Shown: positions 8,723 to 16,473 of the stretch, in pieces
How the letters are laid out: each line of letters opens with the position of its first letter
How positions within the stretch are numbered: position 1 is the stretch's first letter
NCBI GenBank assembly: GCA_025924475.1
Contig: JAICIH010000003.1
Span: forward strand, 1 to 48,874
Length of the DNA: 48,874 nucleotides
From: Bryobacteraceae bacterium
GTDB taxonomy: Bacteria > Acidobacteriota > Terriglobia > Bryobacterales > Bryobacteraceae
Direction: 5' to 3'
Position numbers and translations under genes: made by a program
The notes under the pieces: generated by a model
What the model saw: only the letters and a program-made list of their open reading frames with translations
What the model was told of the DNA's origin: nothing
Databases searched by the model: none

Positions 8723-8809
8723 GGAAAAATGGGGACTGACTGAAGCGCGGTTTATGGTTCCGGAAAGACAATGTCCAATACAGGCGCGGCTGTCTGTCCC
8801 CATTTTTCC
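8723..8809. repeat. 87-bp imperfect inverted repeat (MITE-like)
   Basis: The perfect 14-base arms GGAAAAATGGGGAC (8723-8736) and GTCCCCATTTTTCC (8796-8809) surround 59 bases. The similarity continues a few bases inward (GAC near both inner ends) and outward with mismatches. It lies between the aldo/keto reductase start and the csp terminator. No coding potential; it may be a small non-autonomous element or two converging copies of a dispersed repeat. Confidence 0.6.
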
Positions 8810-8814
8810 GCCCC

Positions 8815-8858
8815 GTAAAAACAGAAAGGCCGCCGTTATCGCTCGATAACGACGGCCT
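8815..8858 (-). terminator. Intrinsic terminator of the cold-shock gene
   Basis: On the minus strand a 14-base stem (AGGCCGTCGTTATC / GATAACGGCGGCCT, one G-U pair) with loop GAGC is followed by TTCTGTTTTT. It lies 21 bases after the cold-shock stop codon, in the right orientation. Confidence 0.85.
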
Positions 8859-8879
8859 GGAATTTTGGCTGGTTGTTTC

Positions 8880-9083
8880 CTAAGGACGGTTCACGTTCTC
8901 AGCCTGCAACCCTTTGGGTCCGCGTTTGACTTCGAACTCAACCTCCGCACCTTCCTCGAGGGTTCGGTAGCCATTCATCTGGATCGCAGAAAAATGGACG
9001 AACACATCGTCGCCGTTCGAGCGCTGGATAAATCCATAGCCCTTTGCGGCGTTAAACCATTTCACAACACCTTTTTCTCTCAC
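8880..9083 (-). CDS. Cold-shock protein, CspA family
   Basis: 67 residues from a GTG at 9083, chosen because AGGAG lies seven bases upstream and the length fits the family. The RNP motifs are intact: [15 protein letters not shown] (RNP1 region) and [10 protein letters not shown] (RNP2). It ends with the usual [11 protein letters not shown]. Binds single-stranded RNA and DNA and melts mRNA structure. A 237-base leader region (9084-9320) without another gene may hold the long untranslated leader typical of csp genes. Followed by a strong terminator. Confidence 0.95.
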   Translation of the reverse strand: MREKGVVKWFNAAKGYGFIQRSNGDDVFVHFSAIQMNGYRTLEEGAEVEFEVKRGPKGLQAENVNRP

Positions 9084-9320
9084 TACTAATCTCCTGTAAC
9101 TGATGCGGAATGAAAGATGCTCGTTCAGCCCACAAATAGTTCGGGAGGAGTCCTCCCTTAGCCATTCGGAGGCTCTCGGAAACACAACCAGGCAGCATCG
9201 AAATTCTTGCCTGCAGTGTAACAGATGGTTCTCGGGTCGGCAAGGAAAATTACCGGCTTGGCAGCCTATACTCCGCCCCGCACCAGGTCCTAGAAGTACT
9301 TGATTCTATTCCGAAACCGC

Positions 9321-10016
9321 CTATGCCGCGCCGGCGTTGCCGTTATCGTCCTCAACCAGCTTGGCATTGGCCGCGCTCAGCAGCGTTACCGGAGAGGAAA
9401 TCGTGAGCAGTCGCCGCGACAGCTTGAGCAGCCCACGCCGCTCGAGCTGGTTCAGCGTCGTCGAAGTGGTCTCACGGGTCGCTCCGATCAGGTCCGCCAG
9501 TTCGAGTTGGGTGATCGGCAGTGGATAGCCCTCCCCGTTTTCGAGCGGCTTGACTAACCTCGATAATTCCGCCAGATAGTGTAAGATGCGGTACTCCACA
9601 TCATGCAAACAAAGCAACTCCACCTTCTCGGCGAGGTCCAGTTTGTGTTCGAGCAAGTGACTGATCACCGCTAAGGCTAATTCGGCGTTCGAAGCGATCA
9701 TACGCTTCAACGCCTCCCGCGGTATGCGATATAGCGTTGCCGGACTCAGTACTTCCGCTTCGGTATGGTACGTACGTCCGTCTTCGCTTAAAACTTCTTC
9801 ACCTACCAGGTGTCCTGGACCGCAGATGGAAACAATGATTCTGCCTCCAGCCGCACTCGTCCGAGTAAGCTTAACCAAACCGTCTTCGATGAAGTAGGCG
9901 GTGTCGGCTGCTTGCCCTTGTGAAAACAAAGGAGCTGCGCGACGAAGCGACGCTACTCGGCTGACCTCCGGACTCGATAACAATGCACTACGCGCTGAGA
10001 GTACAAGGGCGTTCAC
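9321..10016 (-). CDS. Crp/Fnr-family transcriptional regulator
   Basis: 231 residues from a GTG start. The N-terminal cyclic-nucleotide-type effector domain (about 20-120: LFSQGQAADTAYFIEDGLVKLTR, GHLVGEE) is followed by the dimerisation helix and a C-terminal winged helix with ITQLELADLIGATRETTSTTLNQLERRGLL (helix-turn-helix, about 170-200). There is no Fnr-type cysteine cluster, and the cAMP-binding R-S pair is not obvious, so the ligand is unknown. Its intergenic region holds a TATAAT on this strand, so it is probably transcribed separately from tyrA. Confidence 0.9.
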   Translation of the reverse strand: MNALVLSARSALLSSPEVSRVASLRRAAPLFSQGQAADTAYFIEDGLVKLTRTSAAGGRIIVSICGPGHLVGEEVLSEDGRTYHTEAEVLSPATLYRIPREALKRMIASNAELALAVISHLLEHKLDLAEKVELLCLHDVEYRILHYLAELSRLVKPLENGEGYPLPITQLELADLIGATRETTSTTLNQLERRGLLKLSRRLLTISSPVTLLSAANAKLVEDDNGNAGAA

Positions 10017-10038
10017 GACTTGATCCCCGTTTCATAAG

Positions 10039-10044
10039 ATTATA
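10039..10044 (-). promoter_or_regulatory. Candidate -10 element for the Crp-type regulator
   Basis: TATAAT on the minus strand, 22 bases before the GTG start at 10016. A TTGACT lies only nine bases upstream, too close for a standard -35, so only the -10 is proposed. Confidence 0.4.
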
Positions 10045-10094
10045 GACAGTTAGAGTCAATAATGGGTAGGAAAAGTTCTAGGGGGATAAGATAT

Positions 10095-10913
10095 TTACTG
10101 ACGAATTTTAGACGCAAACGCCGATCCGGACTGAAATAAGTCTGCTAAGTTACTTGCAGCCACTCCTTTTCTGATTCGGCTCATCGTATCTTGAAACTCG
10201 TCCAGGGCCTTCAACACGTCTGTTCGATTTGTGGATAGAATGCTGAGCCATAGATCTGGCGCGCTCATGGCCAAGCGGGTCATATCCAACAAACCTGGAC
10301 CCACCACCTTTTCGAGGTTCTCATTAGGGTGTCGATTCAGCGTCACCGCCAGTCCAGTGGCGATAAGCTGCGGAAGATGAGAGCTGAGCGCCACCGCCGC
10401 ATCGTGCCCCTGAGGAGACATTTCCAAGACGCGTGCTCCAAACTTTTCGAGCCAGCTTCGAAATTCTTGCGTAACCGTCGCAGGCGTCGCCGCCTCGGGT
10501 GTTAGGACATAGGGACGGTCCCGAAACAGGCCCGCGTCCGCAGCTTCCGCGCCGCGCCGCTCTTTCCCCGCCATTGGATGGCCGCCCAAAAAAGGAAGTC
10601 CGGCAGCGCGCTGCACGATTTCTTGTTTGGTGCTGCCGGCGTCGGTGATCAGGCACTCCGGTCTCGCGATTCCGTGGAGTAGCTTGAGGGTGTGGAGAAT
10701 GCGATCCACCGGCTGCGCCAGGTAAAGAAGATCAGCCCGTGCCGCTGCTTCGCCCAACTTGGCGCCCGCAGAAATCGCCCCGCGCGCTATCCCGGCGGCG
10801 ATTGCTTCTGCCGAGCTGACTCCCAGAATCTCGCCGGCAAACCCGGCCGCCCGCAGCGCCAGCCCGAACGACCCGCCAATCAATCCAACCCCGACAATCG
10901 CAACCGTCTTCAT
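10095..10913 (-). CDS. tyrA: Prephenate dehydrogenase
   Basis: 272 residues from the ATG at 10913. A longer in-frame start would translate the adjacent REP palindrome and is rejected. The Rossmann motif VAIVGVGLIGGSFG is followed by LAQPVD, ITDAGSTK, the conserved GGHPMAGKERRGAEAA and SSHLPQLIA with the catalytic-site His. Oxidatively decarboxylates prephenate to 4-hydroxyphenylpyruvate (tyrosine branch). It follows aroF on the same strand, but a RAYT gene and REP elements occupy the 757 bases between, suggesting an aromatic operon interrupted by insertion. Confidence 0.93.
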   Translation of the reverse strand: MKTVAIVGVGLIGGSFGLALRAAGFAGEILGVSSAEAIAAGIARGAISAGAKLGEAAARADLLYLAQPVDRILHTLKLLHGIARPECLITDAGSTKQEIVQRAAGLPFLGGHPMAGKERRGAEAADAGLFRDRPYVLTPEAATPATVTQEFRSWLEKFGARVLEMSPQGHDAAVALSSHLPQLIATGLAVTLNRHPNENLEKVVGPGLLDMTRLAMSAPDLWLSILSTNRTDVLKALDEFQDTMSRIRKGVAASNLADLFQSGSAFASKIRQ

Positions 10914-10923
10914 GCCTGAACTT

Positions 10924-10964
10924 GTAGGGCAGGCTGGCAGCCTGCGGCCGATTGGCAATCGGCC
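10924..10964 (+). repeat. REP element A (TGGCA-loop double hairpin)
   Basis: Head GTAGGGC, then palindrome GCAGGCTGGCAGCCTGC (10929-10945) and palindrome GGCCGATTGGCAATCGGCC (10946-10964), each perfect apart from its central base. Lies 47 bases upstream of the RAYT start. Near-identical copies occur at 11624, 31843 and 36739, and an inverted variant at 11542. Confidence 0.9.
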
Positions 10965-11011
10965 CACTGACATTTCCGAGAGCCCCTCCGTTGAAGGCTC
11001 ACTTTTACTTC

Positions 11012-11527
11012 ATGGCTTCCTATCATGCGCGCCGCCTGCCTCACCACTATTCGATCGGTCAACCTATATTTCTCACTTGGCGGCTTCATGGCAGTCTGCC
11101 GGCGAATCGCAGCTTTCCAGCGGCGACTACTTCCGGCGAAGCTTTCGTCGCTATGGATCGTTTGCTCGATGGGGCGACTACTGGCCCATTGTCTCTTCGG
11201 AACCCTGAAATTGCCCCAGTAGTCGAAGAAGCGATTCATTATCGGAACCCTCAAGAATATCGGCTCCACTCCTACGTCGTGATGCCGAACCACGTCCATC
11301 TGCTGATTACTCCACTGACCGAAATTTCCAAACTGGTGCAATCGCTTAAGAGGTTTACTGCGAGGGAAGCGAACCGCATCTTGCATTCGACTGGGCAACC
11401 TTTCTGGCAGCAAGAAAGCTACGACCGCCTGGTTCGCAACGAAACCGAGTTTCAGCGGATCACTCGCTATATCGAAATGAATCCGGTCCATGCCGGGCTT
11501 GCCGCTACTCCCGAAGAGTTTCCATGA
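11012..11527 (+). mobile_element. REP-associated tyrosine transposase (RAYT, Y1/HUH)
   Basis: 171 residues from ATG 11012; the upstream open frame from TTG 10952 would begin inside REP element A. IS200/IS605-like Y1 transposase fold: GQPIFLTWRLHGSLP, then the metal-binding HUH motif in YVVMPNHVHLLI (His94-Val-His96), and FWQQESYDRLVR with the candidate nucleophile Tyr137, followed by RYIEMNPVHAGL. Single HUH and Tyr, no zinc domain and flanking REP palindromes are typical of RAYTs, single-copy domesticated nucleases thought to spread REP sequences. It is oriented against the aromatic amino acid genes, between aroF and tyrA. Confidence 0.9.
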
Positions 11528-11541
11528 TCCAGCGCCAATAA

Positions 11542-11582
11542 GGCGGGTTGCCAACCCGCCGCCGATTGCCAATCGGCCCCAC
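11542..11582 (-). repeat. REP element B (inverted, variant stem)
   Basis: On the minus strand: head GTGGGG, palindrome CCGATTGGCAATCGG, then GGCGGGTTGGCAACCCGCC (11560-11542). The stems differ from element A but the central TGGCA is retained in both hairpins. It starts 15 bases after the RAYT stop and faces element C head to head. Confidence 0.85.
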
Positions 11583-11623
11583 AACAAAGCTAATTCTCTT
11601 GATCTGATGAGAGCATCTGCTTT

Positions 11624-11664
11624 GTGGGGCAGGCTGGCAGCCTGCGGCCGATTGGCAATCGGCC
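11624..11664 (+). repeat. REP element C (TGGCA-loop double hairpin)
   Basis: Head GTGGGGC followed by the same two palindromes as element A. With the inverted element B it forms a head-to-head pair; the intervening 41 bases contain ACAAAGC (11584-11590) and its complement GCTTTGT (11619-11625), extending the symmetry. It ends seven bases before the aroF stop codon. Confidence 0.9.
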
Positions 11665-11670
11665 TCGCCC

Positions 11671-12684
11671 TCAAGCTGCCCGCCCAATCGCTGCTGCAAT
11701 CGCCTGCGTCTGCCGCATCATCTCGGAAAACTGTTCCGGCCGCAGCGTCTGCGCCCCATCGCTAACGGCATGGTCCGGGTCCGGATGCACTTCCACCAGC
11801 AATCCATCCGCGCCCGCGGCCACGGCCGCATATGCCATTGGCAAAACATAATCGCGCTTGCCGGTTCCATGCGAAGGGTCCGCCACTACCGGAAGATGCG
11901 TCAATCGCTTCAATACCGGAATCGCCGAGATATCCATCGTGTTTCGCGTACTCGTCTCGAATGTCCGGATGCCGCGTTCGCAAAGAATCACTTCATAATT
12001 GCCGCCCGACATCACGTATTCGGCCGAGAGCAGCAGCTCTTCGAGTGTCGCCGCAATGCCGCGCTTCACCAGCACCGGCTTGCGCACCTTGCCCAGCTCC
12101 CGCAGCAAATTGAAGTTCTGCATGTTTCGCGCGCCCACTTGCAGGATGTCGGAATACTCGACCAGCAGCGGAATCTGCACCGCATCCATCACCTCGCTCA
12201 CCACCGCCAACCCATGCCGGTCGGCGGCCGCGCGAATCAGTTTGAGTCCCGCCTCTCCCAAGCCCTGAAAACTGTATGGCGAGCTGCGTGGCTTGAAGGC
12301 GCCGCCGCGAATCACCTGCGCTCCCGCTCTCGCCACGATCGCTGCCGAAGTTTCGATCTGCTCTTCGGTTTCGATGCTGCACGGGCCGGCCATCGCCACC
12401 ACCTTCGCCCCGCCGATCTCCACCTTGCCGATCTTCACAATCGTGCCGGCCGGTTTAAAGCTCCGGCTTGCCAACTTATACGGCGAAACAATGCGATGGC
12501 ATTCTTTGACGCCCGCTAGTACCTCCAGCTCCGCCGGGTCGAAATCGTCCAGCGGTCCGACCCCGCCGAGCACCGTGTGCCGCACTCCGGTCGAGCGATG
12601 TACTGTGAATCCCATCTCTACCAGCCGCTCGATCACCGCTTCGGTTTGCGCGACTGTGGCGCCTTCCTGCATGACTACGAGCAC
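11671..12684 (-). CDS. aroF: 3-deoxy-7-phosphoheptulonate (DAHP) synthase, type I-beta with N-terminal regulatory domain
   Basis: 337 residues. Residues 1-70 form the ferredoxin-like FL domain (MLVVMQEGATVAQTEAVIERL) that in Thermotoga-type enzymes mediates tyrosine feedback. The catalytic barrel follows with VAMAGPCSIETEEQ, GGAFKPRSSPYSFQGLG, LQVGARNMQNF, VLVKRG, LCERGIRTF and DPSHGTGKR. Condenses phosphoenolpyruvate and erythrose 4-phosphate at the entry of the shikimate pathway. It overlaps the chorismate mutase gene upstream by ten bases, so it is the last gene of the intact part of the cluster. Confidence 0.96.
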   Translation of the reverse strand: MLVVMQEGATVAQTEAVIERLVEMGFTVHRSTGVRHTVLGGVGPLDDFDPAELEVLAGVKECHRIVSPYKLASRSFKPAGTIVKIGKVEIGGAKVVAMAGPCSIETEEQIETSAAIVARAGAQVIRGGAFKPRSSPYSFQGLGEAGLKLIRAAADRHGLAVVSEVMDAVQIPLLVEYSDILQVGARNMQNFNLLRELGKVRKPVLVKRGIAATLEELLLSAEYVMSGGNYEVILCERGIRTFETSTRNTMDISAIPVLKRLTHLPVVADPSHGTGKRDYVLPMAYAAVAAGADGLLVEVHPDPDHAVSDGAQTLRPEQFSEMMRQTQAIAAAIGRAA

Positions 12685-12980
12685 GTGGAGTCCTTCGCGA
12701 GGATTTTCAGCTTCTGCACGTTCCTCATTTCGTCGATAATCCGCTCGAAAATGCGTATCACGGCATCGTTTGGCAGCGGTCCCGGATTGCGCTCCGTCAC
12801 GTTCGCAAAAACCTGGTCTTCCCTTTTGGGCTCATAAATACCCATGTGCAGCGCCTGCTTGACGTTGCCGATCTGTTCCACGATCCGTGTCCGCTCGTTC
12901 AACAGCTCCAGCAGCCGCAGATCAATGGCGTCGATTTCGACGCGGCAGCGCGCGAGATCTTCAGGCGTAAATTGGCTCAT
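12675..12980 (-). CDS. aroQ: Chorismate mutase, AroQ type
   Basis: 101 residues, all-helical AroQ fold: LARCRVEIDAIDLRLLELLNERTRIVEQIGNVK (shown in part) with the active-site Arg and Glu positions, YEPKREDQVFANV, and the third helix IRIFERIIDEMRN. Converts chorismate to prephenate, the substrate of the nearby tyrA product. It overlaps trpA by four bases (ATGA) and aroF by ten, which implies translational coupling. A separate short mutase next to a type I-beta DAHP synthase may form a regulated complex, as in some Firmicutes where the two are fused. Confidence 0.92.
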   Translation of the reverse strand: MSQFTPEDLARCRVEIDAIDLRLLELLNERTRIVEQIGNVKQALHMGIYEPKREDQVFANVTERNPGPLPNDAVIRIFERIIDEMRNVQKLKILAKDSTCS

Positions 12981-13798
12981 GATGTGCGAAGAGGCGCGGT
13001 CAAACCGCGCGTGAATACTTCGAGTTCAGTTGCTAAATCCGGCGATTTGCCATGCGTTTCGACGAACTGCACAATCGCGCTGCCGACCACCACGGCATCC
13101 GCCAGCCGCGCCGCCTCCGCTACCTGGTCGGGTCGGCCGATCCCGAAGCCGACCGCCAACGGCAGATCCGTCAATGGCCGGATGCGCTCGACTAAAGGCG
13201 CGATGGCCGAAGAAAGCGAAGCCTGTTGTCCCGTTACGCCCGTGCGCGATACCAGGTAAATGAAGCCGGAAGAATGCTCGGCTACCAGGCGCAGCCGCCG
13301 CTCGCTGCTGGTAGGCGCGGCGAGAAATACGGTATCAAGCGAGTGCTCCCTAAGCCGCTTTACCGGTTCGGCGGCTTCTTCCACCGAAAGGTCCGTTAAT
13401 AAGACACCGTCGATTCCGGTTTCCGCCGCCTCGCGCGCCAGGTTGCCGAATCCATGCCGCATCAGCGGATTTAAATAACTGAACAGCAGCAGTGGAATCT
13501 CCGAATGCCGCCGGATCTCTTTCACCGTCTCGAGCAATCCCGCCAGCGTTGCGCCGGCTTCCAGCGCGCGATACGACGCGCGTTGAATCACCGGTCCATC
13601 GGCGATCGGATCGGAGAAGGGAACTCCCAGCTCAATCAAATCCGCGCCGCCGCGCTCGAGCGCCAGAACTAAAGAGGCCGTATGCGCCGGTGTTGGGTCG
13701 CCCGCCGTCAAATAGGCGATGAATACTTTGCGGCCTTCCGCCCGCCGCGCCGCAAACAAATTTCCGATACGCGTCGCTGTTTGAACCATCTCCATCAA
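12977..13798 (-). CDS. trpA: Tryptophan synthase alpha subunit
   Basis: 273 residues. Contains [31 protein letters not shown] (with the catalytic Glu and Asp), [37 protein letters not shown] and the phosphate loop VGFGI plus VVGSAIV. Cleaves indole-3-glycerol phosphate to indole and glyceraldehyde 3-phosphate, channelling indole to TrpB. Four-base overlaps with trpB upstream and aroQ downstream mark a tightly coupled operon. Confidence 0.97.
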   Translation of the reverse strand: MMEMVQTATRIGNLFAARRAEGRKVFIAYLTAGDPTPAHTASLVLALERGGADLIELGVPFSDPIADGPVIQRASYRALEAGATLAGLLETVKEIRRHSEIPLLLFSYLNPLMRHGFGNLAREAAETGIDGVLLTDLSVEEAAEPVKRLREHSLDTVFLAAPTSSERRLRLVAEHSSGFIYLVSRTGVTGQQASLSSAIAPLVERIRPLTDLPLAVGFGIGRPDQVAEAARLADAVVVGSAIVQFVETHGKSPDLATELEVFTRGLTAPLRTS

Positions 13799-14994
13799 AC
13801 GTCCAGCTCCGGCATGTTCTCGCGATAAATATCGATATCTTTATCGCCACGTCCCGACAAGTTCACGACGAATACCTTGCCGGCTTGTGCGGGCGCGCGC
13901 CGGATCGCCTCCGCCACCGCGTGCGACGACTCGAGCGCCGGAATAATGCCTTCCGTCTGAGCCAGCGTTTTTGCCGCCTCGAGCGCGTCCGCATCGCTGG
14001 CCGACGTGTACTCAGAGCGCTTCTCGTCGTGCAGCCACGCGTGCTCCGGACCGATCGATGGATAATCCAGACCGGCAGAAACTGAATGCGTCATCCCGAC
14101 TTGCCCTTCTTCGTCCTGCAAAAGATAACTGAACGTGCCGTGCAAAACTCCGGGGGACCCGCCGCTGAAACGCGCCGCATGCTCGCCCAGTTTCTCGCCT
14201 CTGCCTCCGGCTTCTACACCGATCAATTGCACGCTGCTGTCGCCCACGAACGGCGCAAACATTCCTATCGCGTTGCTGCCGCCTCCCACGCACGCGAACA
14301 GCGCATCCGGCAGCCGCCCGATCTGCTCCAGCGCCTGCGCCCGCGTTTCTTCCCCGATCACTTTATGAAAATCGCGGACCATCATCGGATATGGATGTGC
14401 GCCCAACGCCGAGCCCAGCAGGTAATGCGTCGTCGCGACATTCGTCACCCAATCCCGCATCGCTTCACTGATCGCATCTTTCAGCGTGCGGCTGCCGTTG
14501 GCGACCGGTGTTACCGTCGCGCCCAGCAATCGCATTCGGAAGACATTCAAACGCTGGCGGCGCATATCCTCTTCGCCCATGTACACCACGCACTCCAGAC
14601 CGAACAGCGCGCACACTGTTGCGGTTGCCACCCCGTGCTGCCCGGCGCCGGTTTCGGCGATGATCCGCCGCTTCCCCATGCGCCGCGCCAGCAGAATCTG
14701 CCCCAGACAATTGTTGATCTTGTGCGCGCCGGTATGCAGCAAGTCCTCGCGCTTCAACCAGATTTGCGCGCCTTTGAGGATTTCCGTCAGATGGGAAGCG
14801 AAGTAAAGCGCCGTCGGCCTTCCCGCATAGTGGTGCAGCAGCCCCCGCAATTCGCTTTCAAATGCCGGATCGAGCCGCGCCGCGCGGTAGGCTTCCTCCA
14901 ATTCTTCGAGCGGGGACATCAATACTTCCGGCACGTAGCGCCCGCCATACGGTCCGAAATGGCCCAACGAATCGGGCAAAGTTGCTCTGGTCAT
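13795..14994 (-). CDS. trpB: Tryptophan synthase beta subunit
   Basis: 399 residues, the usual length of TrpB1. [13 protein letters not shown] opens the chain, [16 protein letters not shown] holds the PLP lysine, [14 protein letters not shown] the substrate loop, and [10 protein letters not shown] the phosphate-binding glycine turn. Catalyses PLP-dependent joining of indole and serine to tryptophan. Overlaps trpA and trpF by four bases each. Confidence 0.98.
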   Translation of the reverse strand: MTRATLPDSLGHFGPYGGRYVPEVLMSPLEELEEAYRAARLDPAFESELRGLLHHYAGRPTALYFASHLTEILKGAQIWLKREDLLHTGAHKINNCLGQILLARRMGKRRIIAETGAGQHGVATATVCALFGLECVVYMGEEDMRRQRLNVFRMRLLGATVTPVANGSRTLKDAISEAMRDWVTNVATTHYLLGSALGAHPYPMMVRDFHKVIGEETRAQALEQIGRLPDALFACVGGGSNAIGMFAPFVGDSSVQLIGVEAGGRGEKLGEHAARFSGGSPGVLHGTFSYLLQDEEGQVGMTHSVSAGLDYPSIGPEHAWLHDEKRSEYTSASDADALEAAKTLAQTEGIIPALESSHAVAEAIRRAPAQAGKVFVVNLSGRGDKDIDIYRENMPELDV

Positions 14995-15626
14995 CTAGAA
15001 ACTCTCTGCGGCTGGCGAAATGCCATCACCGCCGCCTGTACAAATTGCGCCACGCGCGCCGGGTCTTTCTTCCCCGGCTGCGATTCGAGCCGTGACGATG
15101 CATCCACTCCCCACGGCCGCGCCAACCGGATCGCCTCTGCTACATTGCCGGCGTCCAATCCCCCGGCGACAATCTTGCGCAGCGGAAACGCCGCCGCCAG
15201 CATCCAGTCGAAGGTCGTGCCGGAGCCGCCGTACTGCGCCGTTGGCGAATCGAGCAGATGTGCTTCGATCTGCGGATCGAGAAAAGCGGGCGGAGCGCTG
15301 GCTTGAATCGCCCGCCACACGCGCAAGGAACTCGCCAGATGCGGAGCCGTGAATTCGCCATGCACCTGCAGCACGTCCAGCGGAACCTCCGAAGAAGCTT
15401 CAATCAGCTCTTCTTCGTTCGCGTTCACAAAAACCCCCACCGAAAGTACTCTGGCCGGGACACACTCGGCAATCGCCCGTGCTCGCGCCAGGTCGATATA
15501 ACGCGGGCTTTTGGGATAAAAGTTGAAGCCCAGCGCGTTCGCTCCGGCATGCACCGCCGCCCGCGCATCCTCCTCGTTGGTAATGCCGCAAATTTTGATG
15601 ACGAACGGAATGTCGACTTCAGGCAT
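14991..15626 (-). CDS. trpF: Phosphoribosylanthranilate isomerase
   Basis: 211 residues. [34 protein letters not shown] (shown in part) is diagnostic and carries the catalytic Cys; [14 protein letters not shown], and [28 protein letters not shown] (in part) complete the barrel with the catalytic Asp region. Isomerises N-(5-phosphoribosyl)anthranilate to CdRP. Overlaps trpC by eight bases and trpB by four. Confidence 0.96.
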   Translation of the reverse strand: MPEVDIPFVIKICGITNEEDARAAVHAGANALGFNFYPKSPRYIDLARARAIAECVPARVLSVGVFVNANEEELIEASSEVPLDVLQVHGEFTAPHLASSLRVWRAIQASAPPAFLDPQIEAHLLDSPTAQYGGSGTTFDWMLAAAFPLRKIVAGGLDAGNVAEAIRLARPWGVDASSRLESQPGKKDPARVAQFVQAAVMAFRQPQRVSR

Positions 15627-16443
15627 GAGCGGAGTGAAGCAGCGTCTTCAGCGCCGCGGTTGGATCGGACGACTTCATCAGCGATTCGCCGATCAGAAAG
15701 GCATGAAAGCCGGCCGCCGCGAGTTGTTCGATGTGCTCGCGCGTGAAAATGCCGCTCTCGCTCACCCGCGTCACATGCGCCGGCATCAGGTAGCTCAGCC
15801 GCAGCGATATCTCGAGCGAAACTTCAAACGTGTCGAGATCCCGGTTGTTTACACCGATAATCTCCGCGCCGGAATCGACGGCCTTCGCCAATTCGTCCGC
15901 GTTATGCACTTCCACCAGCACCGCAAGTCCCAGCGAACCCGCCAATTCACGCAGTTCCCGCAATTCGGCTTCTTCGAGCACTGCGGCAATCAGCAGAATG
16001 GCGTCGGCGTTATGCGCCGCCGATTCCCAAACTTGCACTCGATCGACGATAAAATCCTTGCGCAATACCGGCAACGCCACCGCCGCGCGCGCCGCTTCCA
16101 AATCGTGAAGCGAGCCCTGGAAATAGGGCTTGTCCGTCAACACCGAAAGACACGCCGCGCCGCCGGCTTCATAATTGTGCGCGAGAAAGGCTGGATGAAA
16201 ATCGGCTTGCAAAACGCCCCGGCTGGGAGAAGCTTTCTTGATCTCGGCGATAATCGCCTTTCCAGCCCGCTGCCGCAGAGCCTCGGCAAAAGGCCGCGGG
16301 CACGATTTCCGCTCGTGCGCCTCCCGCTCCAGCGACGCTGCATGCGGAGCCAGCGCGGCAGCTTCCTGTCGCTTGTGGGAGACGATCTCGGCAAGGATGC
16401 CGGATTGAGCGCGAAGCATCATCGCGGAGACTGGAACCCTCAT
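15619..16443 (-). CDS. trpC: Indole-3-glycerol phosphate synthase
   Basis: 274 residues; the true start may be one of the methionines at positions 8-9. ILAEIVSHKRQE, AIIAEIKKASPSRGVL, LSVLTDKPYFQGS, PVLRKDFIVD, GVNNRDLDTFEV, VSESGI and FLIGESLM are the family signatures with the catalytic Lys and Glu residues. Ring-closes CdRP to indole-3-glycerol phosphate. First gene of the leftward trpCFBA-aroQ-aroF run; trpE, trpG and trpD are not in the window. Only 30 bases separate it from the divergent EamA gene. Confidence 0.96.
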   Translation of the reverse strand: MRVPVSAMMLRAQSGILAEIVSHKRQEAAALAPHAASLEREAHERKSCPRPFAEALRQRAGKAIIAEIKKASPSRGVLQADFHPAFLAHNYEAGGAACLSVLTDKPYFQGSLHDLEAARAAVALPVLRKDFIVDRVQVWESAAHNADAILLIAAVLEEAELRELRELAGSLGLAVLVEVHNADELAKAVDSGAEIIGVNNRDLDTFEVSLEISLRLSYLMPAHVTRVSESGIFTREHIEQLAAAGFHAFLIGESLMKSSDPTAALKTLLHSAHA

Positions 16444-16473
16444 CGTAACAGGCCGCTATGCTGAACATACCCC

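Noticed and set aside
9084..9320. Extended cold-shock protein start and small open frames upstream of it
   Set aside because: The SD-preceded GTG at 9083 gives exactly the family length; the upstream residues are not conserved in CspA proteins.
10914..10973. N-terminal extension of TyrA by 20 residues
   Set aside because: It would translate REP element A; the Rossmann motif begins right after the ATG at 10913, which is the natural start.
10952..11527. Classical IS200/IS605 insertion sequence
   Set aside because: No TnpB partner, and REP elements rather than IS-specific ends; a RAYT fits better.
10924..11664. CRISPR array
   Set aside because: The repeats are palindromic, occur in both orientations and have no regular spacers; no cas gene is present.
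14086..15306. 406-residue open frame on the plus strand across trpB/trpF
   Set aside because: Antisense shadow of two certain genes; composition rich in Arg, His and Gln and no recognisable domain.
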